64,000 nucleotides of DNA from contig SEAD01000018.1 of the NCBI GenBank assembly GCA_004173355.1, positions 1 to 64,000 of the forward strand, given 5' to 3'. Origin of the DNA: Chitinophagaceae bacterium. GTDB lineage: Bacteria; Bacteroidota; Bacteroidia; Chitinophagales; Chitinophagaceae. Each line of letters starts with the position of its first letter. Positions within the stretch are counted from its first letter, which is position 1. The position numbers were made by a program, and so were the translations under genes. Shown here in pieces: positions 8,015 through 16,508 of the stretch. The notes beneath the pieces are model-generated. The model did no database searches and was not told where the DNA came from. It saw only the letters and a list, made by a program, of their open reading frames with translations.

Positions 8015-11000
8015 TGCTGCCCGCAGCTGCAGGTTTCCGCATCTGCCCCTGCCTGGTCATGCCAGGGGAAACTCGTTGCGTTTTTCGTGAGTTCCCAGTA
8101 GAAGCGGCCACGTGTTTTTGATACGTTGCCTTTTTCATCCATGGTTTCCGAATCATAGAGCCGGCCGTTGACCATCGTGTAACGGATTGATTCGGTATTC
8201 CGGATATTTTCCAGCGGGTTCTGATCCAGGACCAGCAGGTCGGCGAACTTACCCACTTCAAGACTGCCGATCTGTGTATCCAGGCCCAGGGTTTTGGCGG
8301 GATTGATGGTGGCTGTACGTAAAGCCTGCAATGGAGTCATGCCCCCCTGCGACATCATCCAGATTTCCCAATGCGCACCAATGCCCTGGATCTGTCCGTG
8401 TGCACCCATATTGACCAGCACACCGGCATCAGCAAGGCGTTTGGCTGTTTTTGCCACCAGGAAATGACCGTTTTCATACTCTTCTTCCGGCAGCATGGTG
8501 CGGTGACGGCTGCGCGTATCAATCACACTGCGGGGTGTAAAGCGCAGCAGGCGTTCCTTTTCCCACACATTGGTATGCTGGTACCAGTAGTACTCGCCAC
8601 TCACTGCACCATAACTCACGATCAGGGTGGGTGTATAAGCCGTGCCGGCATTTTTCCATAACTGGATCACATCATCGTTCACCGATACCACCGGCAGGTT
8701 ATGTTCTACCGTAGTGTGTCCGTCAAGCACCATGCTGATATTGGTAAAAAAAGTTGATCCGCCCTCGGGTACTACTTCCATCTTTAATTCCCTTGCTGCT
8801 TCAATAACCATCTGCCGCTGTTCACGGCGGGGCTGGTTATAACTTTTTACGGAGAAGGCACCAAAGGCTTTGGTGCGGCGTAATGCACTCCTGGCATCAT
8901 CCAGTGAATTGATCACCGCCTTGAAATCGCCATCCGCGCCATAGAGGATAGTACCGGTGGAAAATACCCGCGGACCGGTGATCAGTCCCGCCCGTACCAT
9001 TTCAGCCTGGGCAAAAACCGTTTCGCTGTTTGCCGATGGATCGTGCATGGTAGTAACACCATACGCCAGGTTGGCAAAATAAGGCCAGTGCTTCTGTGGC
9101 AATACCCCACCGCGGAAATGCCCGCCATGTGCGTGTGCATCAATAAAACCGGGAATGATGGTTTGCCCCTTGCAGTCGATTGTTTGTGCCCCTGCCGGGA
9201 TCGTCACCGAGCCCGCAGCACCTACTGCCCTGATAATATTATTCTCCACCACCAGTGTGCCGCCTTCAATCACCTCATCCCCTTTCATGGTTACAATACG
9301 TGCGTTGGTGAAAACGATAACGCCACCGGGTTTATCTGTTTTTGCCTTAAGGCCGATCGTGGTGCCTGTTTCAGGCACCTTGAATAACGAATCAGGTGTA
9401 TTGGCTATAAACCCGAAACGATCCTGCAGCCTGATGGTATAATACTGGTCACCCTGGGTATAAAATAATTGCTGGTTATCGCTGCTCCAGTGAAGGTTGA
9501 ATCCTGCGTCACGCGATACCACTTTGACGGGGAAATCGGCCGTGCTGCTGCCGATATCGATCGTTTTACCCGTTTTCGGGAAAGCTGCTATATACACTTT
9601 ATGGAGGTCAATAAACGCCACCCATTTTTCATCCGGTGACACGGTGAACTGGCTGCCATAAGTGCTCTTCAGGTGCGTGCGTTCATCACTGCCATCCGGC
9701 TTGCAGCTTGCGTAACCGTGATTCAGTCCGCCACCCGTCTGGTAATAAATCCGGTCGCCGGCTGCATTGAAATGTGGCTCGTCGCCACCCGCGCGTACAA
9801 AAGTTGCACTGCCCCCTGCAACCGGCATGGTATAAATCCCCGGTTGGGCCGTATGTGCTTCACCCAGTGCATCACTGCCGCCTTCCATCCGGAAGATAAT
9901 GGATTTGCCGTCAGGCGAAAACGCAGGCTGGCGATAGATCCCTGGTTTCTGGCTGACCTTTACAGGTTTGGCGGCCCCCGATGTATTTACCTTGTAAATG
10001 GCACCGGACGCTGAGTCATTCCAGGTGGTATAGATCATCCATTTACCGTCAGGTGAAAAAGCCGGTTCGCTTTCGAAGTTGGTAAATGGATAGTTTTTGT
10101 CGCTGGTGATTCGCACCGGGTTGCCGGAGGGCAGTTCTTTTTTCCAGATCGAGCCGAGTGCATTAAAGACGAGTGTCTTCCGGTCCGGGGATGTCACGGC
10201 CTGGCGGATCACATTCACCGTGAATTCATCCTGTCCGAAGTCCTGCGTGAAGCGCACCACATCCGTGACCTGCTGGCTGACGTTACAGGTAAAGGGAATT
10301 TCTGTTGACTGGTTGACGCGGTTAATATCAATACGGTTGATTTTACCCTGGCTCCAGATGATGATGCCTTTGTTGTCGGGTGTCCATGCATAACCCGGAT
10401 AGAGTCCGAACACACTCCATGATTCCTGCTGGTCCTTGCTGAGTTTGTCGTATACCGGCCATTCCTCACCGGTTTCAAGATCACGGATAAACAGGACAGT
10501 CTGTGTACGCACCCGTTTCACAAATGAAAGCAGTTTGCCATCACGTGAAAGCTGCGGACGTACCGCGCCACCCGGACCACCGGTCACGTTATCGATTTTG
10601 CCGGTATTACGGTCGAGCCTGCGGATAATAAAAATCTGGTTGTTCGGGTCCTTGTTGTACTGGAAGAAACCACCGGGATACATGTCCTCGCTGAAGTAGA
10701 GGTACTGCCCATCGGGACTCAGCACCGGTTCGTTCACATCCTGCTGGTCATTCTTGCGGGTGGTGAGCTGCAGTCCGCCCCCGCCACTCGTATGGTACAT
10801 CCACATTTCACCGGCACCCAGCGAGCGGGTGGAAGTAAAATGTTTGCGGGCCACAATGTATTGCCCGTCCGGTGACCAGGCCGCGTTATTCAGCAAACGG
10901 AAATTCTCTTTTGTTACCTGTCTTGGTTTGCTGCCATCGCTTTCCATCACCCAGATATTGTCGCCACCCCCTGCATCGGAGGTATAGAGGATCTGTTTGC

Positions 11001-11286
11001 CATCGGGGCTGAAGCGAGGCTGTACTTCAAAGGCCCTGCCTCCGCGAAGCAGTTTTGCCTCGCCACCTCCCGCAGGGATGCTGTAAATATCCCCCAGCAG
11101 GTCGAAGAGGATCGTACTGCCATCGGGTGAAAGGTCGAGGTTCATCCAGGTGCCTTCATTCACAGTAAAAGAAACAGTCTTGGATGGCCCGCCGGGATTG
11201 CTCACATCCCATTTTTTTTCAGCCTGGGCCTGGGCATTTGCAGCAACGAAACCTAGAAGCAGCACGGGTAATACGTATCGGGTCAT
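8011..11286 (-). CDS. Secreted TolB-propeller/amidohydrolase fusion
   Basis: Two-part exported protein of 1091 aa. After a signal peptide (MTRYVLPVLLLGFVAANAQA) come about 600 residues of WD40-like/TolB propeller repeats, recognisable by recurring PDGKQILYTSDAGGGDNIWV, SPDGQYI and SPDGKWMIYTTW units. A C-terminal amidohydrolase domain follows, opening with IPGFIDAHAHGGHFRGG (metal-binding HxH) and containing VEHNLP and a late FADLLVLDQNPL. This architecture is common in Bacteroidota proteins of uncertain substrate; a periplasmic cyclic-amide or dipeptide hydrolase is plausible. The ATG at 11286 was chosen because it starts the signal peptide; the longer frame from 11352 has no such feature. 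Confidence 0.85.
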   Translation of the reverse strand: MTRYVLPVLLLGFVAANAQAQAEKKWDVSNPGGPSKTVSFTVNEGTWMNLDLSPDGSTILFDLLGDIYSIPAGGGEAKLLRGGRAFEVQPRFSPDGKQILYTSDAGGGDNIWVMESDGSKPRQVTKENFRLLNNAAWSPDGQYIVARKHFTSTRSLGAGEMWMYHTSGGGGLQLTTRKNDQQDVNEPVLSPDGQYLYFSEDMYPGGFFQYNKDPNNQIFIIRRLDRNTGKIDNVTGGPGGAVRPQLSRDGKLLSFVKRVRTQTVLFIRDLETGEEWPVYDKLSKDQQESWSVFGLYPGYAWTPDNKGIIIWSQGKINRIDINRVNQSTEIPFTCNVSQQVTDVVRFTQDFGQDEFTVNVIRQAVTSPDRKTLVFNALGSIWKKELPSGNPVRITSDKNYPFTNFESEPAFSPDGKWMIYTTWNDSASGAIYKVNTSGAAKPVKVSQKPGIYRQPAFSPDGKSIIFRMEGGSDALGEAHTAQPGIYTMPVAGGSATFVRAGGDEPHFNAAGDRIYYQTGGGLNHGYASCKPDGSDERTHLKSTYGSQFTVSPDEKWVAFIDLHKVYIAAFPKTGKTIDIGSSTADFPVKVVSRDAGFNLHWSSDNQQLFYTQGDQYYTIRLQDRFGFIANTPDSLFKVPETGTTIGLKAKTDKPGGVIVFTNARIVTMKGDEVIEGGTLVVENNIIRAVGAAGSVTIPAGAQTIDCKGQTIIPGFIDAHAHGGHFRGGVLPQKHWPYFANLAYGVTTMHDPSANSETVFAQAEMVRAGLITGPRVFSTGTILYGADGDFKAVINSLDDARSALRRTKAFGAFSVKSYNQPRREQRQMVIEAARELKMEVVPEGGSTFFTNISMVLDGHTTVEHNLPVVSVNDDVIQLWKNAGTAYTPTLIVSYGAVSGEYYWYQHTNVWEKERLLRFTPRSVIDTRSRHRTMLPEEEYENGHFLVAKTAKRLADAGVLVNMGAHGQIQGIGAHWEIWMMSQGGMTPLQALRTATINPAKTLGLDTQIGSLEVGKFADLLVLDQNPLENIRNTESIRYTMVNGRLYDSETMDEKGNVSKTRGRFYWELTKNATSFPWHDQAGADAETCSCGQH

Positions 11287-11383
11287 CTGTGTTATTTTTT
11301 GGGCCGGGAAGATAATCAAATCCCCGCTGACCCCTTCCATTCCCCCGTTCACCGAGAATTCCGGTTGAATGGGCTACGACCAG

Positions 11384-11414
11384 TTGGCGCAAGCCCTTCC
11401 CTGCCCTAGTTTTA
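11384..11414 (+). promoter_or_regulatory. Promoter of the LiaF-like/LytS-LytTR operon
   Basis: TTG at 11384-11386, a 20-nt spacer, then TAGTTTTA at 11407-11414, close to the Bacteroidota TTTG/TAnnTTTG promoter type. It is 18 nt upstream of the first ATG of the + strand operon and lies in the 146-nt divergent gap. Confidence 0.5.
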
Positions 11415-11432
11415 CTGAAAATAACAAACACC

Positions 11433-12218
11433 ATGAACGATAGCAGACAACAGAGGCGGGAACAGTGGATGAACAACTGGCACCACGACCAGGGCAACAG
11501 CCACCTGTGGACCGGTCTCTTTATACTGGTGATTGGTGGTATCGCCCTGGCAAAAAGTTTCGGGGCCCCTGTGCCGAAATGGTTATTCAGCTGGCAGATG
11601 CTGCTCATCGCAATCGGTCTTTTTACCGGTATCAAGAAAAAATTCAGTGACGGTGGCTGGTTCATCCCGATCATCGTTGGTGGTGCCTTCCTGGTGAATG
11701 ACTATGTAATGCTCGGTGATTTGCGTAAGCATATCTGGCCGGTAGTGCTGATTGTGGTCGGACTTGTGTTTATCCTCCGTCCCAAAAAAAAACGGCCGGT
11801 GGTTTTTCCTGCCACGGGAGAAGCCGGTTCGGATGCACAGCTCAGCCAGCAGCTGGAAGATAATCCCCTGCGGACAACGGATGACTATGTAGACAGCACC
11901 TGCATCTTCAGCGGGAACAAAAAGATCATCCTTTCCAAATCATTCCGCGGCGGCGAACTCGTCAATATTTTCGGGGGATGTGAAGTGGATCTCACCCAGG
12001 CCGATATGACCATGCCCGCTGTACTTGAGGTAACAGCCATATTTGGCGGCGCCACCCTGATCATACCCTCCAACTGGGCCATACAGTCCGAAGCAGTGAC
12101 CATATTCGGAGGCATATCCGATCGCCGCAAAATGCCCGTGCTCAACGATGGACCCAAGAAGACGCTCATACTGAAAGGAACCATGGTGTTCGGCGGTATG
12201 GAAATAAAAAGCTACTGA
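11433..12218 (+). CDS. LiaF-like membrane protein
   Basis: A 261-aa protein with an N-terminal block of short transmembrane helices (HLWTGLFILVIGGIALAKSF, FSWQMLLIAIGLFTGI, HIWPVVLIVVGLVFIL; DUF5668-like) and a C-terminal beta-rich domain (TCIFSGNKKIILSKSFRGGE, then VNIFGGCEVDLTQADM and MVFGGMEIKS). This is the layout of LiaF/VraT-type proteins, which restrain cell-wall-stress two-component systems in Firmicutes. Here it heads a run that ends in a LytS-type kinase and LytTR regulator, which fits a signalling partner role. That role is inferred, not shown. Confidence 0.8.
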   Translation: MNDSRQQRREQWMNNWHHDQGNSHLWTGLFILVIGGIALAKSFGAPVPKWLFSWQMLLIAIGLFTGIKKKFSDGGWFIPIIVGGAFLVNDYVMLGDLRKHIWPVVLIVVGLVFILRPKKKRPVVFPATGEAGSDAQLSQQLEDNPLRTTDDYVDSTCIFSGNKKIILSKSFRGGELVNIFGGCEVDLTQADMTMPAVLEVTAIFGGATLIIPSNWAIQSEAVTIFGGISDRRKMPVLNDGPKKTLILKGTMVFGGMEIKSY

Positions 12219-12276
12219 CCAACCAGCCACCGGGAGGAATCAAAACCATTTTTCCTGAAACCTACAACTGTCTTTT

Positions 12277-12636
12277 ATGAATTGGTATCTCTCCAAACTT
12301 GTTTTCCAGATCATCTGCGGTGAGGGCAGTCATTCCCCGCAGTTTGATGAACAGCTCCGGCTGGTATCCGGTGATTCAAAGGAAGAAGCCTTCCTGAAAT
12401 CACAGGATCTTGGCCGGCGGGAGGAAGACACATTTTATAACCAGAAGGAACAACTCGTACGCTGGCAGTTTGTCAATGTATGTGAACTGTACCAGATCAG
12501 TGAACTGATCGACGGGGCCGAACTTTACTCACGCATCGAAGAGCGTGACAGTGCTGAAGCATATATCCAGACCGTGCACCAGAAAGCAGAAAATATTTAT
12601 TTCACCCATACGCACCAGTTGCTGAAACTGGCCTGA
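12277..12636 (+). CDS. DUF4288-family protein
   Basis: A 119-aa soluble protein starting MNWYLSKLVFQIICGEG and containing FDEQLRLVSGDSKEEAFLKS, WQFVNVCELYQIS and LYSRIEERDSAEAYI. This pattern matches the DUF4288 family as I recall it, whose function is unknown. It sits 58 nt after the LiaF-like gene and one nt before the sensor kinase ATG, so co-transcription is likely. No catalytic motif is visible. Confidence 0.7.
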   Translation: MNWYLSKLVFQIICGEGSHSPQFDEQLRLVSGDSKEEAFLKSQDLGRREEDTFYNQKEQLVRWQFVNVCELYQISELIDGAELYSRIEERDSAEAYIQTVHQKAENIYFTHTHQLLKLA

Positions 12637-12637
12637 T

Positions 12638-13693
12638 ATGCCTGCATCCCTGTTTTCCGTAAGACGGTTCACTGTGATTTTCAGCATCAGCTGGCTGCTG
12701 CTGATGGCCGACCATGCAGCCCTGCTGTACTGGTTCCAGATGCCGCTGGAAGACGCAATCCGGGACAGCCTGATCAGCAATATCCTGTTGCTGCTTGCCT
12801 GCCTGCTGGTGATGAACACGATCCGTTATTATGTGCCTTCCTTCAACCAGTACACGAATGTGTTCTGCATGTGTATCCTGCTGACCATCCTCTGGGTGGT
12901 GCTCTGCAAATGGATCCTTGGCAGCGCGATTGATGCAACCGAATACCCGATGTTCCTGCGACGTTCGCTGGTAATCCGCGGCAGTATCGGTTTCCTCGTG
13001 ATGGGTATACTGACCATGATCGCCATTATCTGGTACAACTGGCAGGAACAACAGAAGTCGGAGGAACGCAAAACCGATGCGGAAAGACTTGCCAGGGAAG
13101 CAGAGCTGTTCAAACTCCGCCAGCAACTGCAACCGCATTTCCTGTTCAACAGCCTCAACTCTATCAATGCCCTGATCGGGTCGCGGCCGCAGGAAGCGCG
13201 CAAGATGGTACAGCAGTTGTCGGACTTCCTGAGGGGGACTATTAAAAAAGAGGAAACCCAGTGGGTGACGCTCCGCGAGGAAATGGCCTACCTGCAACTG
13301 TACCTCGATATCGAAAAAGTGCGGTTCGGTAACCGGCTCGATACCCTCATCGAATCGGAGGAAGCATCGCTTGATATGCGTCTGCCCGCACTGCTGCTCC
13401 AGCCGATCGTGGAAAATGCCATCAAATTCGGGCTGTATGATACCATTGGCGACACGGTTATCCGTATCACCACATCCCGCCAGGACAACCAGCTGGTAAT
13501 TTCGGTATGCAATCCTTATGATCCGGAAACCTCCACACCCAGGCAGGGTACGGGTTTCGGCCTGAAATCGGTGCAACGCCGCCTCGACCTGCTGTTTGCC
13601 AGGAATGACTTGCTCAGCACCGAGGCAAAAAACAATATTTTTACAACAACGGTCCGTATCCCGGACCTGCCCGCCGGCTATCGCCTGGGATAA
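12638..13693 (+). CDS. LytS-type sensor histidine kinase
   Basis: Inner-membrane sensor kinase of 351 aa. Four transmembrane helices occupy residues 10-135, followed by a short coiled coil. The His_kinase domain has the phospho-acceptor His167 in LRQQLQPHFLFNSLNSINAL. The C-terminal HATPase_c domain has its N-box in PIVENAIKFGL and a G-box in GTGFGLKSVQRRLDLLF. No periplasmic ligand domain is present, so sensing is probably within the membrane or through a partner such as the LiaF-like protein. The cognate LytTR regulator starts 26 nt downstream. Confidence 0.92.
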   Translation: MPASLFSVRRFTVIFSISWLLLMADHAALLYWFQMPLEDAIRDSLISNILLLLACLLVMNTIRYYVPSFNQYTNVFCMCILLTILWVVLCKWILGSAIDATEYPMFLRRSLVIRGSIGFLVMGILTMIAIIWYNWQEQQKSEERKTDAERLAREAELFKLRQQLQPHFLFNSLNSINALIGSRPQEARKMVQQLSDFLRGTIKKEETQWVTLREEMAYLQLYLDIEKVRFGNRLDTLIESEEASLDMRLPALLLQPIVENAIKFGLYDTIGDTVIRITTSRQDNQLVISVCNPYDPETSTPRQGTGFGLKSVQRRLDLLFARNDLLSTEAKNNIFTTTVRIPDLPAGYRLG

Positions 13694-13718
13694 TATAAAC
13701 TACCAACAAACACGGGAG

Positions 13719-14459
13719 ATGAATAAAGTACTGATCATAGACGATGAACCACTTGCCAGGAGTATTGTGAAGGAATACCTTGAACAGTATCCCGATCTTG
13801 AACTGGTAACGGAGTGTGGTGATGGCTTCGAAGGACTGAAAGCGATCCAGCAACACCAGCCTTCACTGGTATTTCTTGATATCCAGATGCCAAAAATCAA
13901 TGGCTTTGAAATGCTGGAGCTGGTGGACAATCCGCCCGCAGTGATTTTTACCACGGCGTTTGATGAATATGCAATCAAGGCATTTGAAGCCCATGCGATC
14001 GATTACCTGCTGAAACCGTTTAACCAGGACCGCTTTGACAAGGCGATCAGCAAATGGAAAGAACAACATGCGAGGCAGCAGACCCCAAAAACGGATGAAC
14101 TGCTGGAAACGGCGTCACTTTCCCCGTCGCAGAACCAGCGGGTGGTGGTGAAAAACGGCAGCAAGATCAAGATCATCCCCGTACATGATATTTATTACCT
14201 CGAAGCCGCAGATGATTACGTGAAGATCCATACTTCGGAAGGATATTTCCTGAAGAACAAGACCATGAGCCATTTCGAACAGGCGCTGGACCAGCAGCAG
14301 TTTGTACGCGCACACCGGAGTTATATTGTAAACATCCAGCAGATCACCCGCATCGATCCGTATGAAAAGGATAACCATGTGGCCATACTGCGGTCGGGCC
14401 ATAAAGTACCGGTCAGCCGCGGCGGATATGGCAAACTCAAAGCGGTACTGGGTCTCTGA
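13719..14459 (+). CDS. LytTR-family response regulator
   Basis: DNA-binding response regulator of 246 aa. The receiver domain (1-120) has the acidic pair in VLIIDDEPLAR, the phosphorylated Asp54 in LVFLDIQMPKINGFEML, and a conserved Lys in YLLKPF. A LytTR domain fills the C-terminal half (VVVKNGSKIKIIPVHDIYYL, then FVRAHRSYIVNIQQI). The start was placed at ATG 13719, preceded by GGGAG; the longer open frame from 13596 reads through the end of the kinase gene. It pairs with the adjacent LytS-type kinase. Targets are unknown. Confidence 0.93.
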   Translation: MNKVLIIDDEPLARSIVKEYLEQYPDLELVTECGDGFEGLKAIQQHQPSLVFLDIQMPKINGFEMLELVDNPPAVIFTTAFDEYAIKAFEAHAIDYLLKPFNQDRFDKAISKWKEQHARQQTPKTDELLETASLSPSQNQRVVVKNGSKIKIIPVHDIYYLEAADDYVKIHTSEGYFLKNKTMSHFEQALDQQQFVRAHRSYIVNIQQITRIDPYEKDNHVAILRSGHKVPVSRGGYGKLKAVLGL

Positions 14460-14461
14460 GC

Positions 14462-15604
14462 CTACCCCTCCTGTCCCATCCAGAATGCCCCGCCAACGCT
14501 GTTGCGTGATGCACCTGTCACCGAGGAGAGCACATTACTTTCCTCGCGCCAGCGCAATACCCCGATCAGTGCCATGATCAGTGCTTCCTTGTAACGGACC
14601 ACCTGTTCATCCGGGATGACAACAGTAATATTGTGGGCGTTGAGTTTTTCCCGGATTTTTGTTATCAGGAAATCGTTGAAGGCCCCGCCGCCGGTGACCA
14701 TCATCTGGTATGCGGTCCCTTCGGTCAACGGCTGGTTCGCGGTCCCGTCGGTAAACGGCTGGTCTGCGGTCCCGTCGATAAACGGGCAAACCGCTTTCTC
14801 CACCTGGTTTGCGATATGTTCGACATAGGTCGCCAGCGCATCTTTCAGCTCCAGTCCATGCTGGCGGATCAGCGGATAAACTGTATGGGTGCCGAAGTCA
14901 TTGGCCAGTGATTTTGGCGAAGCCTGCCGGTAATAATCCAGTGCATCAAGATCGGCCAGCAGGTGTTTGCTTACAATGCCGGAGGCAGCAATCTTTCCCC
15001 TGTCATCATAATCATCACCTCCCTGTTGCGCCAGCATATTGAGTACCCGGTTGGCCGCGCAGATATCAAAGGCCCTGAATCCCTCGCCTGTCCGCGCCGA
15101 AAGATTGGCAATGCCGCCGATATTAAGAAAAAAACGATAGCCAGGGAACAGCAGTTCTTCGCCGATAGGAACAATCGGTGCGCCCTGCCCTCCAAAAGCA
15201 ATATCCATTGCCCGCAGGTCGCTCACCACCGGCAATCCCGTTTGCGCGGCAATCGCCGCACCATCCCCCAGCTGGGCAGTCATTTTTTCCGAAGGGATAT
15301 GGAATGTGGTATGACCATGCGACGCAACCAGCGCAACCTTAAAATCAAGGCCGTGTGCATTAATAAAACGGTTAACCTGTTGTCCGAGATAGTGTCCGTA
15401 CCGGGTATGCAGGAGCTGGTAATCCAGGGCGTTCATTTTTACCGCACCGGCCAGTTCGCCGGCGAGTGAGGTATCGTAGGGGATACAATCGGCCGCAATG
15501 ATTTCAAACTCCCATTTACTGCCACTCGACTGCAGTGCCACAAACACAATATCGAGGCCGTCCAGCGAACTCCCGCTCATTAATCCTATCGCCCTGTAAA
15601 GCAT
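14462..15604 (-). CDS. anmK: Anhydro-N-acetylmuramic acid kinase
   Basis: Cytosolic kinase that opens and phosphorylates 1,6-anhydroMurNAc to MurNAc-6-phosphate in peptidoglycan recycling. Family motifs are AIGLMSGSSLDGLDIV (phosphate loop), ASHGHTTFH, FLNIGGIANLS, DYDDRGKIAASG and MVTGGGAFNDFLI. Of the 380 aa, about 27 derive from a 9-residue unit repeated three times just before VTGGGAFND. This segment is encoded by a 27-bp tandem triplication and is not part of the usual fold. ATG 15604 is preferred to a TTG nine codons upstream. The gene converges on the LytTR gene with only 2 nt between stops. Confidence 0.94.
   Translation of the reverse strand: MLYRAIGLMSGSSLDGLDIVFVALQSSGSKWEFEIIAADCIPYDTSLAGELAGAVKMNALDYQLLHTRYGHYLGQQVNRFINAHGLDFKVALVASHGHTTFHIPSEKMTAQLGDGAAIAAQTGLPVVSDLRAMDIAFGGQGAPIVPIGEELLFPGYRFFLNIGGIANLSARTGEGFRAFDICAANRVLNMLAQQGGDDYDDRGKIAASGIVSKHLLADLDALDYYRQASPKSLANDFGTHTVYPLIRQHGLELKDALATYVEHIANQVEKAVCPFIDGTADQPFTDGTANQPLTEGTAYQMMVTGGGAFNDFLITKIREKLNAHNITVVIPDEQVVRYKEALIMALIGVLRWREESNVLSSVTGASRNSVGGAFWMGQEG
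14712..14792 (-). repeat. 27-bp x3 tandem repeat inside anmK
   Basis: Three consecutive 27-bp units (14712-14738, 14739-14765, 14766-14792) differ at a handful of positions and encode PFIDGTADQ, PFTDGTANQ and PLTEGTAYQ. The unit length is a multiple of three, so copy-number change would keep the frame. Confidence 0.93.
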
Positions 15605-15681
15605 GAACCCTATTTTAGTTAGATTTGCCAAAAGTACGAAGGATTACAACCTTCCCCTTAACGGCTGTAAATATTACGATT

Positions 15682-16332
15682 ATGATTATCAACTTAAGCG
15701 AACAGCACAGCCTGGTCAGTAACTGGATCAGTGAACTCAGGGACCTGGATATCCAGGCCGACCGGATGCGTTTCCGCCGCAACCTGGAAAGGATCGGCGA
15801 AGTGGCCGCTTATGAAATCAGTAAAATCCTGCCTTCAAAAGAACGGGAAGTACAGACCTCCCTGGGTATCGCCACCTCAAAGGTGCTCGAGGAGCAGCCG
15901 GTACTGGCAACTATCCTGCGTGCCGGATTGCCCCTTCACCAGGGTTTGCTTAATTATTTTGACCGTGCGGATAATGCCTTTATTTCCGCGTACCGCAAAC
16001 ACAACAAGGACGGCAGTTTTGAGATCAGTCTCGATTATATCTCCTGTCCTGAACTGGAAAACCGGACCATCATCATTTCCGATCCCATGCTGGCGACCGG
16101 TGCTTCGCTGGTCAAAACCATCGCCTTCCTCCGGGCAGAGGGTCATCCAAAGGAAATCCATATCGTAGCGGCCATTGCCTGCAGCGTTGGCATAGAATAC
16201 GTTGTCAGGAACGAACCGAACGTTACCATCTGGTGTGGAGATATCGACGATGAGATCACCGCGAAGGGCTATATAGTGCCTGGCCTGGGTGATGCCGGCG
16301 ACCTCGCTTTTGGTGTGAAAGTGCAGATGTAA
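15682..16332 (+). CDS. upp: Uracil phosphoribosyltransferase
   Basis: Pyrimidine salvage enzyme making UMP from uracil and PRPP. The PRPP loop is IIISDPMLATGASLVKTI and the uracil-binding C-terminal segment is YIVPGLGDAGDLAFGV. LATILRAGLPLHQGLL and AFISAYRKH are also typical. Length 216 aa is normal for the family. The ATG at 15682 gives the conserved N terminus (MIINLSEQHSLV); the open frame extends further upstream into the divergent gap. It diverges from anmK across 77 nt. Confidence 0.95.
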   Translation: MIINLSEQHSLVSNWISELRDLDIQADRMRFRRNLERIGEVAAYEISKILPSKEREVQTSLGIATSKVLEEQPVLATILRAGLPLHQGLLNYFDRADNAFISAYRKHNKDGSFEISLDYISCPELENRTIIISDPMLATGASLVKTIAFLRAEGHPKEIHIVAAIACSVGIEYVVRNEPNVTIWCGDIDDEITAKGYIVPGLGDAGDLAFGVKVQM

Positions 16333-16360
16333 ACGTAATTCCACGCAGCAAATCCCGGTT

Positions 16361-16390
16361 TTTGCGGGTCTTGATTTTTGTTGTACTTTG
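16361..16390 (+). promoter_or_regulatory. Promoter upstream of the PorP/SprF-family gene
   Basis: TTTG at 16361-16364, 19-nt spacer, TACTTTG at 16384-16390, close to the Bacteroidota TTTG/TAnnTTTG pattern but one base short in the -7 box. It leaves a leader of about 110 nt before the ATG at 16509. Confidence 0.4.
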
Positions 16391-16508
16391 GCTGGCACCC
16401 GCGGCCAGGACAGCACCCTGCCGTGCAATTTCCGGCTGTTCCGGACGTTAAAGACGGGTGCCGTTCAATCCGGTTGACACCAGACCAGTGAAAAAACTAA
16501 ATGCTTTG

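Noticed and set aside
12602-13576. 324-codon minus-strand frame across the LytS-type kinase
   Set aside because: Antisense to a kinase with intact H-box and HATPase motifs; Gln/His-rich shadow product.
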